Positions 18,515 to 27,990 of a stretch of 64,000 bases of DNA are shown piece after piece. Position 1 is the first letter of the stretch. Every line of letters starts with the position of its first letter. The stretch is taken from assembly GCF_004799755.1 (NCBI RefSeq), contig NZ_SLUB01000002.1, forward strand, positions 124,001-188,000, given 5' to 3'. Under the pieces are notes generated by a model. The model made no database searches. It was not told where the DNA came from and saw nothing but the letters and a program-made list of their open reading frames with translations. The DNA is from Bacillus timonensis. Lineage in GTDB: Bacteria; Bacillota; Bacilli; Bacillales; Bacillaceae_L. A program made the translations under genes and the position numbers.

Positions 18515-19648
18515 ATGAAACTTAAAATCGGGATCACCTGTTATCCTTCAGTTGGAGGATCAGGTATCGTTGCAACAGAGTTAGGGAAGTTACTTGCAGA
18601 AAAAGGACATGAAATCCACTTTATTTCTTCAAGTCTTCCATTCCGTTTAAACAAAATATACACAAATATTTATTTTCATGAGGTAGAAGTCAATCAATAT
18701 TCGGTATTTAAATACCCACCTTATGATTTAGCTTTAGCAAGTAAAATGGCAGAGGTTACAAAAAGGGAAAAGCTTGATCTTTTACATGTTCATTATGCCA
18801 TCCCACATGCAGCGTGCGCGTATTTAGCAAAGCAAATGGTGGGTGGGGATGTTAAAATTGTGACTACCCTTCATGGAACTGATATTACCGTTCTCGGATA
18901 TGATCCATCTTTAACTGAACTTATTCGGTTTGGAATCGAACAATCTGATGCTGTGACAGCTGTTTCTAAATCACTTGTCGAACAAACCTATGAATTAATT
19001 GAGCCAAAAAAAGAGATTAAAACGATTTATAATTTTGTGGACGAGAAAATTTACTACAAACGAAAAGTGGATGATTTACGAGAACAGTATGGGATACAAG
19101 AAGATGAAAAAGTTATTATTCATGTATCTAATTTCCGAAAGGTAAAACGTGTTCCTGACGTTGTACAAGCATTTAACTTGATTCAAAAAGAAGTGAAATC
19201 CAAGCTATTATTGGTTGGAGATGGACCTGAATTAACCACTGCTTGCAAATTAATTAATAAGTTTGGACTTAATGATAAAGTTCTCCTTTTGGGAAAACAA
19301 GAAAACCTCCCAGAACTATATTCAATTAGTGACTTAAAGCTTTTATTATCTGAAAAAGAAAGTTTTGGACTTGTTTTAATTGAAGCAATGGCTTGTGGGG
19401 TTCCAACGATTGGAACAAACACGGGGGGTATTCCAGAGGTCATTGATGAAGGTATAGATGGCTATATTTGTGAACTAGGGGATATTGAAGACATCGCAAG
19501 CAAATCAATCGCATTATTAAAAGATTCCGATTTACATAGAAAAATGTCTAATCAGGCAATCCGCTCTGTTCAAGAAAAGTTTAATTCCGAGCGAATTGTT
19601 AATGATTATGAGGATTTGTATTATTCTATTCTTGAAGATAAACGTTGA
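18515..19648 (+). CDS. bshA: Bacillithiol synthesis glycosyltransferase
   Basis: This 377-aa GT4-family retaining glycosyltransferase joins N-acetylglucosamine (from UDP-GlcNAc) to L-malate, the first step of bacillithiol synthesis. Visible motifs are [12 protein letters not shown] (residues 14-25), [17 protein letters not shown] and [20 protein letters not shown] in the nucleotide-sugar site. The ATG at 18515 follows GTGGGAG and gives a protein identical in length to B. subtilis BshA; a GTG at 18500 is less likely. Methylglyoxal made by MgsA is detoxified by bacillithiol, which makes this neighbour pairing sensible. Confidence 0.95.
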   Translation: MKLKIGITCYPSVGGSGIVATELGKLLAEKGHEIHFISSSLPFRLNKIYTNIYFHEVEVNQYSVFKYPPYDLALASKMAEVTKREKLDLLHVHYAIPHAACAYLAKQMVGGDVKIVTTLHGTDITVLGYDPSLTELIRFGIEQSDAVTAVSKSLVEQTYELIEPKKEIKTIYNFVDEKIYYKRKVDDLREQYGIQEDEKVIIHVSNFRKVKRVPDVVQAFNLIQKEVKSKLLLVGDGPELTTACKLINKFGLNDKVLLLGKQENLPELYSISDLKLLLSEKESFGLVLIEAMACGVPTIGTNTGGIPEVIDEGIDGYICELGDIEDIASKSIALLKDSDLHRKMSNQAIRSVQEKFNSERIVNDYEDLYYSILEDKR

Positions 19649-19660
19649 GAGGGGCTCTCG

Positions 19661-20848
19661 ATGATGGATGAACCTTTTGTAAAAGCAAAAAAAATTCTTA
19701 CAACATTACATAACAACGGCTATGAGGCTTATTTTGTTGGTGGTTCAGTCCGTGATTATCTTTTACAACGACCGATTGGTGATATCGATATCGCAACTTC
19801 TGCCCGCCCAGAGCAAATTATGGCTATATTTCCGAAAACCATTGATGTAGGTGCTGTTCACGGAACAGTCATAGTTTTACATAACGATGAACAATATGAA
19901 GTGACTACATTTCGAACAGAGGAAGGGTATGATGACTATCGGAGACCTTCTCATGTTGAATTTGTCACTTCCCTTCATGAGGACTTAAAAAGAAGAGATT
20001 TTACGATGAACGCAATTGCAATGACGATCGATGGATCCATTATTGATCCTTTCGGAGGAAAGAAAGCAATTGAAGAGAAACGAATTCAAACTGTCGGTGA
20101 CCCTAACGAACGGTTCTTTGAAGATGCACTTAGGATGATGAGGGCTGTTCGATTTTCAAGCCAATTGTCCTTTTTATTATGTAAGGAAACGGAGTCAGCC
20201 ATTAAAGAAAATGCGGCATTATTAAAAAAGATTTCAGTAGAGCGGATTACAATAGAATTTGAAAAATTACTGAGTGGTCCGAGTTGCCAGGAATCCATTC
20301 CAATCTTAGTAAAAACCAATTTGTTTCAATATTTACCAGGCTTTACAGATGAAATTCAAAGTTTAGTACGGTTTTCCTACTATAAATGGAGTCAACTTCA
20401 AGAGAGAGCTGAATATTGGACACTTGTTTGTTATTTATTGAACAAAAACGATAGTAAGGCATTTTTAAGACAGTGGAAATTGCCGAATAAAATAATTGAG
20501 CAAGTTGTAAAAAATAGAATTTTTCTTGAAAAAGTCATACAAACAGGTTGGAATAAACGTCTCCTATATGATTGTGGGATAGAATGTATCCAACAGATAG
20601 AACGCATTTTAGAAGTTTTAAGGATTCATCAAGAAGTGTCACCGTTACAGAAATTTAAAAAATTGCCTATTACACAACGTTCCGAACTTGATATTACTGG
20701 TGAAGATTTTTTACTCTGGTACAAGCAAAAACCAGGGAAATGGGTAGCGGATCTTTATGAAATAGTTGAAAATGCAATTCTGGAAAACAAAGTTGAAAAT
20801 AACAAGGAAAAGATAAAGGAGTGGCTTCTATCGTGCAATCAGAAATAA
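19661..20848 (+). CDS. cca: CCA tRNA nucleotidyltransferase
   Basis: This 395-aa class II enzyme adds or repairs the 3'-CCA of tRNA. The head domain shows GGSVRDYLL (27-35) and the catalytic aspartates D41 and D43 in GDIDIATSA. RRDFTMNAIA and RFFEDALRMMRAVRF are further conserved segments. The C-terminal half is helical and more divergent. ATG 19661 follows GAGAGGGG. The 3' end overlaps the birA ribosome binding site. Confidence 0.94.
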   Translation: MMDEPFVKAKKILTTLHNNGYEAYFVGGSVRDYLLQRPIGDIDIATSARPEQIMAIFPKTIDVGAVHGTVIVLHNDEQYEVTTFRTEEGYDDYRRPSHVEFVTSLHEDLKRRDFTMNAIAMTIDGSIIDPFGGKKAIEEKRIQTVGDPNERFFEDALRMMRAVRFSSQLSFLLCKETESAIKENAALLKKISVERITIEFEKLLSGPSCQESIPILVKTNLFQYLPGFTDEIQSLVRFSYYKWSQLQERAEYWTLVCYLLNKNDSKAFLRQWKLPNKIIEQVVKNRIFLEKVIQTGWNKRLLYDCGIECIQQIERILEVLRIHQEVSPLQKFKKLPITQRSELDITGEDFLLWYKQKPGKWVADLYEIVENAILENKVENNKEKIKEWLLSCNQK

Positions 20849-21819
20849 GAAAGAAATTGTTAGAAGTCTTCTCTAGTGCCAACGGGGAGTTTATATCTGG
20901 ACAAAAATTAAGCGAGCAACTTGGGTGCTCGCGTACAGCCGTATGGAAGCATATTGAAGATTTACGAAATGAAGGATATGAATTAGAAGCCGTTCGCAAA
21001 CTGGGTTATCGTATTATTACGAAGCCTGATAAAATTAGTGCCAATGAAATTCAGCTGGGCCTTGAAACTAAAAGTTTAGGGCGAAATATTCATTTTGAGG
21101 AATCGGTAACCTCTACCCAGAAAATTGCCCATAAATTAGCGTATGAAGGTGCTGTCGAAGGTACACTTGTTGTGGCAGAAGAGCAGACAACTGGACGAGG
21201 CAGATTGGATCGGACATGGTATTCTCCTAAACATACCGGAGTCTGGATGAGTATGATTTTAAGACCACAAATTCCACCATCACAAGCACCGCAATTAACT
21301 TTATTAGCTGCAGTTGGTGTCGTCCAAGCAATCCAAGAAGTGACAGGTTTGGAGCCAGATATAAAATGGCCAAATGATATTTTAATCCATCAGAAAAAAA
21401 TTGTGGGTATTTTAACGGAGCTTCAAGCTGAAACAGACCGAATTAATTCAGTCATTATTGGAATTGGCATAAATGTAAATCAAGAATTGAGTCAATTTCC
21501 TGAGAATCTGCATACCATTGCTAGTTCACTAGCGATTGAAAAAGGCGAGAAAATTGACCGTGCCAAATTAATTCAGGTGATTTTATTGAAAATTGAAAAG
21601 CTATACAAGGAGTATTTACAACATGGCTTTAAGGTCGTGAAACTTTTATGGGAAAGCTATGCGACAAGTATTGGAAAGCAGATTATTGCTAGAACCATTT
21701 CTGGCTCGATTGAAGGAAAAGCAATTGGCATCAATGAGGAAGGTGTATTACTTCTTGAGGATGCAGCAGGGACGGTTCATCATATTTATTCAGCAGATAT
21801 TGAACTTCCTAAAAAATAA
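20833..21819 (+). CDS. birA: Biotin-protein ligase / biotin operon repressor
   Basis: This 328-aa bifunctional protein has an N-terminal winged helix (about 1-62, GQKLSEQLGCSRTAVWKHIEDLR). The biotinylation domain has GRGRLDRTW (biotinyl-AMP loop) and IKWPNDIL, and a C-terminal SH3-like cap ends in YSADIEL. The start is GTG 20833, 11 nt after AAAGGAG, rather than GTG 20821, which lies within that site. It charges biotin carboxylases and represses biotin genes. A 340-nt leader separates it from panB. Confidence 0.95.
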   Translation: MQSEIRKKLLEVFSSANGEFISGQKLSEQLGCSRTAVWKHIEDLRNEGYELEAVRKLGYRIITKPDKISANEIQLGLETKSLGRNIHFEESVTSTQKIAHKLAYEGAVEGTLVVAEEQTTGRGRLDRTWYSPKHTGVWMSMILRPQIPPSQAPQLTLLAAVGVVQAIQEVTGLEPDIKWPNDILIHQKKIVGILTELQAETDRINSVIIGIGINVNQELSQFPENLHTIASSLAIEKGEKIDRAKLIQVILLKIEKLYKEYLQHGFKVVKLLWESYATSIGKQIIARTISGSIEGKAIGINEEGVLLLEDAAGTVHHIYSADIELPKK

Positions 21820-22150
21820 AGTGTAGAAAAGAATGAGAATCTTTTATATAATTCAAAGTAATGGGTGGTATCCGTTATGGAACTACACCATGCACCAAGC
21901 TTTTACTTTTTAACAATGCAATACACAATTGTATTCTGCCTTGATCCATTGGACTGGGACAGAGGGATGAAATTTACCGAACTTATTCATGTTTAATCCT
22001 TCTTTCTCTATTTGAAAGTAGGATTTTTTACTTTATTTTCGCAAAAAACTACCACGAATCGGTCTTTTCATCTCCTCTTTTTAGGAAACTCAAGGGACAC
22101 TTGAGCAAGGCGACTTTAAAGAAGGTTTGTTGACTTTCTAAAAGCCAAAA
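21820..22150 (+). promoter_or_regulatory. Structured leader of panBCD
   Basis: No gene fits in this stretch. It holds a bulged hairpin near 21864-21890 (TGG-TA-TCC opposite GGA-TA-CCA with two 2-nt bulges). A second at 21918-21938 has GCA-ATAC opposite GTAT-TGC with a 2-nt bulge. The terminator at 21995-22029 follows, then CTCAAG-GGACA-CTTGAG at 22089-22105. Bulged hairpins before panB recall the reported pan motif RNA family of Firmicutes, but I cannot confirm membership. Confidence 0.45.
21995..22029 (+). terminator. Intrinsic terminator inside the panB leader
   Basis: AATCCTTCTTTC (21995-22006) pairs with GAAAGTAGGATT (22014-22025) with one mismatch around TCTATTT, followed by a T-run. 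It lies 130 nt before panB, so it could end birA transcripts or attenuate panBCD. Confidence 0.8.
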
Positions 22151-22162
22151 GGAGGAAAAATG

Positions 22163-22996
22163 ATGAAACAAACAACGGAATTCTTGAAAATGAAACAAAG
22201 GAAAGAGCCAATTGTTATGCTGACGGCTTATGATTACCCATCTGCTAAGCTTGCAGAAGAATCCGGAGTGGATATGATCCTTGTCGGTGATTCAGTAGGG
22301 ATGGTTGTATTAGGCTATGATTCTACTATTCCAGTAACAGTAGATGATATGATTCATCATACGAAGGCCGTAAAACGTGGAGCAATGGATACATTTATTG
22401 TAACGGATATGCCATTTATGTCTTATCATGTTTCACGTTCAGAAACGTTGAAAAATGCAGCACGAATTATTCAAGAATCTGGAGCCCACGCTGTTAAAGT
22501 TGAGGGGGCAAAGGACGTTATTTATACGATTTCAGCTTTAACAGAAGCAGGAATTCCTGTCGTTGCGCACCTTGGTTTAACACCACAGGCAGTAGGAGTA
22601 TTAGGTGGCTATAAGGTACAAGGAAAAGATGCAGAAAGTGCAAGACAGTTAATTGAGGATGCAAAAAAAGTCGAGGAAGCAGGAGCAATTGCTTTAGTAT
22701 TAGAATGCGTACCGAAACAATTAGGTGAAGAAGTAACAAACAGCGTTTCAATTCCTACAATTGGTATTGGTGCTGGAAACCAAACGGACGGTCAAGTTCT
22801 TGTATTTCACGATGTGATTTCATATGGGGTTAATCGTGTTCCTAAGTTTGTAAAACAATATGCTTCAGTGAATGAACCAATTTTACAAGGACTTTCAAAT
22901 TATGTGGATGAGGTAAAAGCACGCTCATTCCCAGAAGAAAAACATACGTATACAATGAAAGAAGAAGAGCTTGCTAATCTTTACGGGGGAAAATAA
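22163..22996 (+). CDS. panB: 3-methyl-2-oxobutanoate hydroxymethyltransferase
   Basis: This 277-aa TIM barrel makes ketopantoate from ketoisovalerate and methylene-THF. [27 protein letters not shown]-type opening, KVEGAKD and the catalytic glutamate segment VLECVP are visible. ATG 22163 is seven bases after GGAGG; the ATG at 22160 is only four. The resulting length equals B. subtilis PanB. panC starts 2 nt after the stop. Confidence 0.96.
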   Translation: MKQTTEFLKMKQRKEPIVMLTAYDYPSAKLAEESGVDMILVGDSVGMVVLGYDSTIPVTVDDMIHHTKAVKRGAMDTFIVTDMPFMSYHVSRSETLKNAARIIQESGAHAVKVEGAKDVIYTISALTEAGIPVVAHLGLTPQAVGVLGGYKVQGKDAESARQLIEDAKKVEEAGAIALVLECVPKQLGEEVTNSVSIPTIGIGAGNQTDGQVLVFHDVISYGVNRVPKFVKQYASVNEPILQGLSNYVDEVKARSFPEEKHTYTMKEEELANLYGGK

Positions 22997-22998
22997 AC

Positions 22999-23844
22999 AT
23001 GAAAGTCATCACATCAATCCAAGAAATGCAGCAATATATGAAGTCATTAAAGCTAGAGGGAAAAACAATCGGATTCGTACCGACAATGGGCTATCTTCAT
23101 GAAGGACATTTGACCTTAATAAATAAGGCTAGAAGTGAAAATGATGTGCTAGCTGTGAGTATATTTGTAAATCCACTGCAATTTGGTCCAAATGAGGATT
23201 TTGATTCCTATCCACGTGATTTTGAAAGTGATCGTAAATTAGCAGAGAACAATGGTGTGGATGTTCTTTTTCATCCAAGTACTGAAGAAATGTATCCAAC
23301 AAAAATGTCTCTTACAGCAGTCGTCCATTCAAGAATCAATGTATTATGCGGTAGGCAGCGTAATGGTCATTTTGACGGAGTTGCGACGGTACTTGTTAAA
23401 TTATTTAATATCGTACAGCCAGATCGGGCATATTTTGGTTTGAAAGACGCTCAGCAGGTCGCTGTTGTGGATGGATTAATCACAGATTTTAATTTTCCAA
23501 TAACTCTTGTACCAGTGGCAATTGTTCGTGAAGAGGATGGACTTGCGAAAAGTTCTCGTAATGTTAATTTAACTCCACAAGAGAGGTTGGAATCAACAAA
23601 ATTATATGAAAGTCTTCAAATGGCAAAACGAGAGATCGAAAAGGGACAACGTAATCCGAAGGTGATTGAGGAATTAATAAAAAAACATATTACAGGACAT
23701 ACATCAGGGGTTATCGATTATGTTGAAATGTACCGCTATCCTGAACTGGATGAGCTTTCTGAACTAAAGGGAAGAATCATTATTGCGCTAGCTGTCAAGT
23801 TTACAAAAGCGAGACTTATTGATAATATTACTTTTGATGTATAA
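22999..23844 (+). CDS. panC: Pantothenate synthetase
   Basis: This 281-aa nucleotidyltransferase-fold ligase joins pantoate and beta-alanine using [17 protein letters not shown] holds the HxGH motif (34-37). [29 protein letters not shown] and KSSRN (the KMSKS-like loop, about 181-185) complete the active site. The ribosome binding site GGGGG lies within the panB end. It is tightly coupled to panB. Confidence 0.96.
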   Translation: MKVITSIQEMQQYMKSLKLEGKTIGFVPTMGYLHEGHLTLINKARSENDVLAVSIFVNPLQFGPNEDFDSYPRDFESDRKLAENNGVDVLFHPSTEEMYPTKMSLTAVVHSRINVLCGRQRNGHFDGVATVLVKLFNIVQPDRAYFGLKDAQQVAVVDGLITDFNFPITLVPVAIVREEDGLAKSSRNVNLTPQERLESTKLYESLQMAKREIEKGQRNPKVIEELIKKHITGHTSGVIDYVEMYRYPELDELSELKGRIIIALAVKFTKARLIDNITFDV

Positions 23845-23894
23845 ATATTTTTGATCTTTGATGGAAATCTAAAAGAGATTCAAGGAGGAGCATC

Positions 23895-24278
23895 ATGTTC
23901 CGTACAATGATGAACGCAAAAATACACAGAGCACGTGTAACAGAAGCTAACTTAAACTATGTGGGTAGCATTACCATTGATAAGGATATATTAGATGCAG
24001 TCGGGATGGTTGCTAATGAAAAAGTTCAAATTGTAAATAATAATAATGGGGCTCGACTTGAAACGTATATTATTCCTGGTGAAAGAGGAAGCGGTGTATT
24101 TTGTTTAAACGGTGCTGCCGCTCGTCTAGTACAAGAGGGCGATGTCATAATTGTCATCTCATATGCAATTGTACCTGAGGAAAAAGTAGAAAATCATATG
24201 CCGCGAGTAGCGATTATGAACGAAAATAATCAAATTAAAGAATTAATCTTTGAAGAACCAGCTGCAACTGTACTATAA
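23895..24278 (+). CDS. panD: Aspartate 1-decarboxylase
   Basis: This 127-aa pyruvoyl-dependent enzyme makes beta-alanine for PanC. The proprotein self-cleaves between Gly24 and Ser25 (NYVGSIT), and Ser25 becomes the pyruvoyl group. [28 protein letters not shown] matches the family core. Length equals the B. subtilis protein. AAGGAGGAG precedes the ATG. With panB and panC it makes the full pantothenate branch. Confidence 0.96.
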   Translation: MFRTMMNAKIHRARVTEANLNYVGSITIDKDILDAVGMVANEKVQIVNNNNGARLETYIIPGERGSGVFCLNGAAARLVQEGDVIIVISYAIVPEEKVENHMPRVAIMNENNQIKELIFEEPAATVL

Positions 24279-24287
24279 ACGGTATAT

Positions 24288-24310
24288 ACGCCCCCAATTT
24301 GGGGGCGTTT
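24288..24310 (+). terminator. Terminator of panBCD
   Basis: ACGCCCCCAA (24288-24297) pairs with TTGGGGGCGT (24299-24308), G+C-rich, followed by TTTGTGTT. It ends only 20 nt before the dinG start. Confidence 0.8.
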
Positions 24311-24329
24311 GTGTTAGGAGGTGGCACCA

Positions 24330-27098
24330 ATGAAAAAACGCTTTGTCGTTGTAGACCTAGAAACAACCGGGAACTCACCAAAAAAAGGTGATAAAATCAT
24401 ACAGTTTGCAGCGGTTGTGATTGAAGATGGAGAAATTGTTGAAAGATTTGCAACCTTCGTTAATCCGAAGCAGGACATACCGGTTTTTATTGAGCAATTT
24501 ACTGGGATATCTAATGAAGTGGTAGCGAATGCACCTGATTTTTCAATCGTTGCGCCAGAAATAATTTCATTGTTTGAGGATTCCTATTTTGTAGCTCATA
24601 ATGTCCCTTTTGATTATTCGTTCTTGCAGGAAGAATTAGCACAGTGTGGGTTCAAAAATTTTCATTGTCTCACCATCGATACGGTTGAACTATCAAGAGT
24701 CATGCTTCCTTTAGCAGATAGCTATAAGTTGGGGCAACTTGCTGAGTCTCTATCATTAACCCATGAAAACCCTCATCAAGCCGATAGTGATGCAGAAGTT
24801 ACAGCTGAAATTCTTTTGAAAATTTTACATAAAATCGAACGATTACCGCTTGTTACGGTTCAAAAATTATATTCACTATCAAGGTTTTTCAAAAGCGATA
24901 TTCGTGAAATTTTAAGTGGAATTCTAGAAGAAAAATCAAACCAAGTGGAAAAGGATACAAAATTTGATATTTATCGTGGCCTTGCACTTCATAAAATTAC
25001 GAAACAAAAAGAAAGACGAAAACAAAAAAGCTATACATATACTGAGATATTTCACTCAGTGATTCACCACTTTCCGTTTCGTCAAGGTCAGCTAGAAATG
25101 GTACAAACGATACATCATGCAATGGAAACAAACCAGCATGCTTTGATTGAAGCTGGTACGGGGATAGGTAAATCAATCGCATATTTGCTCCCTGCTATTT
25201 ATATCTCCAAAATGAAGGGACGCTGCCTGATCAGTACGAATACTCTACAGCTGCAGCATCAGCTTTTGGAAAAAGATATGCACAAATTGCGTGACATTCT
25301 ATCATTTGATTTTAATGCTGCGCTTTTAAAAGGAAGAGGGAACTACCTCTCTTTAAGAAAGTTTGAACAAACTCTTTATGAGAACACAGATAATTATGAT
25401 GAAGTGTTAACAAAAGCGCAAATTTTAGTATGGTTAACAGAAACAGAAACAGGGGATATTGACGAAATTAATTTACCGTCAGGTGGCAAGTTACTATGGG
25501 AACGAGTGAAATGTACAGTTGAACATCCCGGATTTGAAGATCCTATCTGGGAATCAAGGTGTTTTTATCAAAAGGCAAAGAAAGCGGCTGAAAAAGCAGA
25601 TATCGTGATTACAAATCACGCCTTACTTTTACAGGATTTAAATAATCAATTTGAAATTCTGCCACCGTATGAATATTTAATACTGGATGAAGCCCATCAT
25701 TTTGAAGCTTTAGCAAAACGGCAACTTGGCTTCCATATTCATTATTTATCAATCCATTCTGTCCTCATGAGAATTGGACTGCTCGACACGAATGACTTGC
25801 TTGCAAAATCTTCGAAACTGATGGAAAGAAACGGATTTGACTTAGATTCTTTTTTGCGTGTAAATCAACTTATCAAGGATATTAAAGCAGCAGCTAATGA
25901 TTTTTTTCGGATGATCCGCAGTCATGTTTTAATGAAACAGCAAGAAGAAAATGAAAAGAAGCGGATTCAATATATTTTTTATCCGATACAGGAATCTGGT
26001 GGATATTGGCAGGAAGCAATTGAGCAATTAACAAAGTTAAACATATTAAAAAAAGAACTTATAAATAAAGTCAATTATCAAAAACAGCAAATCATCCAAA
26101 ATAAGTCCTTATTTACGCCATTACAGCTTGGGTTATTTAATGATTATATCTTGACTATCGATTTATTAATGGAGAAATGCTCCCTTATTGAAAACATTCT
26201 GAACGTCAATCAGCATCAGCTTACGTGGATTGAAATTGATCCAAAAGGTCCTGTCAACTCGGCAGCCCTTCTAGTAGAGCCGACAGACATCTCAGACTTT
26301 TTAGCTGATCACTTTTTTACTTTTAAGAAAAGTGTCGTCATGACTTCAGCAACATTAACGGTAGATGATTCGTTTACCTATATGATTGAAAGACTGGGCT
26401 TGGTTGATTTTCAACCTTTAACATTATCGATACCTTCACCGTTTGATTTTGAGCGTCAGGCAGCACTGATGGTACCAACAGATCTACCACTAATCAATTC
26501 TGTTTCTCAGGATGAGTTTGTTGATTCAATATCAGATCAGATTGCTAAAATTGCAAAGAAAACAAATGGTAGGATGCTTGTATTATTTACTTCCTATGAA
26601 ATGCTACAAAAAACTTACTTGAATTTAAAAGATAGGGAACAGCTTGAACAGTTTGTATTAATCGCCCAAAGTATAAGTGGTGGGAGTCGCGCAAAATTAA
26701 CGAAGAATTTTCAAGCCTTTGATAAGGCAATTCTTCTTGGAACAAGTAGTTTTTGGGAAGGTGTGGATATTCCTGGAGAGGATTTAAGCGCACTTGTTAT
26801 TGTTAGACTTCCGTTTGCACCACCAAATGATCCGATGTCCATTGCTCGTGCCAAGGAGATTCAAGAAAAGGGAGGAGACACCTTTAGAGACCTCTCGTTA
26901 CCGGATGCTATTATACGTTTTAAACAAGGCATAGGTAGGCTAATCCGATCTGAAAAAGATAAAGGGGTTATTTTTATTCTGGACCGCAGAATTGTCTCAA
27001 CTCAGTATGGACAAAAGTTTCTAACATCAATTCCAAAAATGAAATTTTTCCACAAACCACTTCCTGAGCTTTTAGATCATATAGATGAATGGCTTTAA
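24330..27098 (+). CDS. dinG: DinG-type exonuclease/helicase-like protein
   Basis: This 922-aa two-domain protein has a DEDDh 3'-5' exonuclease domain (1-170; VVDLETTG with D9 and E11, HNVPFDYSFL, HQADSDAEVT). A superfamily 2 XPD-like helicase body follows (EAGTGIGKS Walker A near 270, DEAHHFE, SFWEGVDIPG, QGIGRLIRS). Only two cysteines lie in the region where XPD-type helicases hold four for an iron-sulfur cluster, and the first expected one is Ser (GNYLSLRKF). Loss of the cluster is known in Gram-positive DinG nucleases. The start is ATG 24330, seven bases after AGGAGG. Confidence 0.93.
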   Translation: MKKRFVVVDLETTGNSPKKGDKIIQFAAVVIEDGEIVERFATFVNPKQDIPVFIEQFTGISNEVVANAPDFSIVAPEIISLFEDSYFVAHNVPFDYSFLQEELAQCGFKNFHCLTIDTVELSRVMLPLADSYKLGQLAESLSLTHENPHQADSDAEVTAEILLKILHKIERLPLVTVQKLYSLSRFFKSDIREILSGILEEKSNQVEKDTKFDIYRGLALHKITKQKERRKQKSYTYTEIFHSVIHHFPFRQGQLEMVQTIHHAMETNQHALIEAGTGIGKSIAYLLPAIYISKMKGRCLISTNTLQLQHQLLEKDMHKLRDILSFDFNAALLKGRGNYLSLRKFEQTLYENTDNYDEVLTKAQILVWLTETETGDIDEINLPSGGKLLWERVKCTVEHPGFEDPIWESRCFYQKAKKAAEKADIVITNHALLLQDLNNQFEILPPYEYLILDEAHHFEALAKRQLGFHIHYLSIHSVLMRIGLLDTNDLLAKSSKLMERNGFDLDSFLRVNQLIKDIKAAANDFFRMIRSHVLMKQQEENEKKRIQYIFYPIQESGGYWQEAIEQLTKLNILKKELINKVNYQKQQIIQNKSLFTPLQLGLFNDYILTIDLLMEKCSLIENILNVNQHQLTWIEIDPKGPVNSAALLVEPTDISDFLADHFFTFKKSVVMTSATLTVDDSFTYMIERLGLVDFQPLTLSIPSPFDFERQAALMVPTDLPLINSVSQDEFVDSISDQIAKIAKKTNGRMLVLFTSYEMLQKTYLNLKDREQLEQFVLIAQSISGGSRAKLTKNFQAFDKAILLGTSSFWEGVDIPGEDLSALVIVRLPFAPPNDPMSIARAKEIQEKGGDTFRDLSLPDAIIRFKQGIGRLIRSEKDKGVIFILDRRIVSTQYGQKFLTSIPKMKFFHKPLPELLDHIDEWL

Positions 27099-27100
27099 CG

Positions 27101-27126
27101 AAAAAAGACCTGTCAAAAGACAGGTA
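27101..27126 (-). terminator. Hairpin after dinG with its T-run on the minus strand
   Basis: ACCTGTC-AAAA-GACAGGT (27109-27126) is preceded by GAAAAAAG, which reads as a T-run on the minus strand only. On the plus strand it is followed by AAAGGC, so it is a weak dinG terminator at best. As drawn it would stop leftward transcription. Confidence 0.45.
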
Positions 27127-27166
27127 AAGGCATGGGATTGGAGTTGATTTTATTGAAAAACTGTAT

Positions 27167-27194
27167 TGTGAATGGTTATACACCTGTTATAATG
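27167..27194 (+). promoter_or_regulatory. Sigma-A promoter for ypmA-ypmB-aspB
   Basis: TTGTGA (27167-27172), a 16-nt spacer, extended -10 TGT and TATAAT (27189-27194). The roughly 115-nt leader after it contains AGGCAA/TTGCCT and ACAAC/GTTGT complementary pairs of unknown meaning. Confidence 0.65.
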
Positions 27195-27313
27195 ATGTAA
27201 GGCAATAAAATGTAAGACAACTTCAACTGTAATGTTGTAGTACTACTATTGTTGCCTGATGCGTCTAACGTATGAGTAGTAAAATTTGTGATGAATGAAG
27301 GGAGAGCTCTTGC

Positions 27314-27484
27314 TTGGAAAGTAAGATAGAAGTTCTATCAACTGTTAAAATTCAAAATACTCCTGATTTATATAAAATTGTTGATTTGTTAAATCGAACA
27401 TTAAAGCATGAAGATCTCATGTTTGGTCTTGCACTTGATCGAGATGATCAAAAAAAGTGCGTTTTTACAATTTATCGTACGTAA
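27314..27484 (+). CDS. ypmA: Small DUF4264 protein YpmA
   Basis: A 56-aa frame starts at TTG 27314 (ESKIEVLSTVKIQNTPD...) and ends in VFTIYRT at TAA 27482-27484. It matches B. subtilis YpmA in length, in NRTLKHEDLMFGLALD and in position before ypmB. GGGAGAG lies about seven bases before the TTG. There is no membrane segment. The function is unknown. Confidence 0.9.
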   Translation: MESKIEVLSTVKIQNTPDLYKIVDLLNRTLKHEDLMFGLALDRDDQKKCVFTIYRT

Positions 27485-27499
27485 AGTAGTGAATAAAAA

Positions 27500-27973
27500 A
27501 TGAAAAAATGGATTATTGGCATACTCGTTGTTCTCCTTGTCCTTATTATTTGGAAAGGAGTTACTATTTATCAAAAGGCTCTTGAGCCATTAAACAATGC
27601 TGAAGCAAAAGGAAATAAAATCGCGCTTGAGAAAACGCAAATGGAAACAATAGAAGATAGCTATACATATCTTGGAACAAAAGCATATCAAGTTGTCATT
27701 GGGAAAAATGCTAAAGATGAAGCAATGATTGCTTGGATTCCGCTGGATAAAGGGGAAATTGTAACACGCTATAAACGTGAAGGGATTTCAGAAAATGAAG
27801 CCCTTACGATTTTAAAAAGTGAACGAGATCCACAAGAAATTCGCTCCGTTAAACTGGGAATCGAAGATAATAACCCGATATGGGAAATTATTTATATCGG
27901 TAGTGATAATCGTTTGACCTACCATAAACTTTATTTTGAAAATGGTAAATATCGCAATTCAATCAAACCATAA
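27500..27973 (+). CDS. ypmB: Membrane-anchored PepSY-like protein YpmB
   Basis: This 157-aa protein has one N-terminal membrane helix (about 4-23) and an extracytoplasmic region with two PepSY-like halves (roughly 40-80 and 92-157; ISENEALTILKSERDPQEI, WEIIYIGSDNRLTYHKLYFENG). It matches YpmB in place and size. The ribosome binding site is poor (GTGAATAAAAA), but ypmA ends 15 nt upstream, so translation is probably coupled. The role is unknown; PepSY domains are often protease-regulating. Confidence 0.85.
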   Translation: MKKWIIGILVVLLVLIIWKGVTIYQKALEPLNNAEAKGNKIALEKTQMETIEDSYTYLGTKAYQVVIGKNAKDEAMIAWIPLDKGEIVTRYKREGISENEALTILKSERDPQEIRSVKLGIEDNNPIWEIIYIGSDNRLTYHKLYFENGKYRNSIKP

Positions 27974-27990
27974 AACATGGAGGGAATACC

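Noticed and set aside
21862-21876. GGGTGGTATCCG resembling a T-box core (GGGTGGNACCGCG)
   Set aside because: The terminator is over 100 nt downstream rather than adjacent, there is no room for stem I with a specifier loop, and panB is not a T-box-regulated gene.
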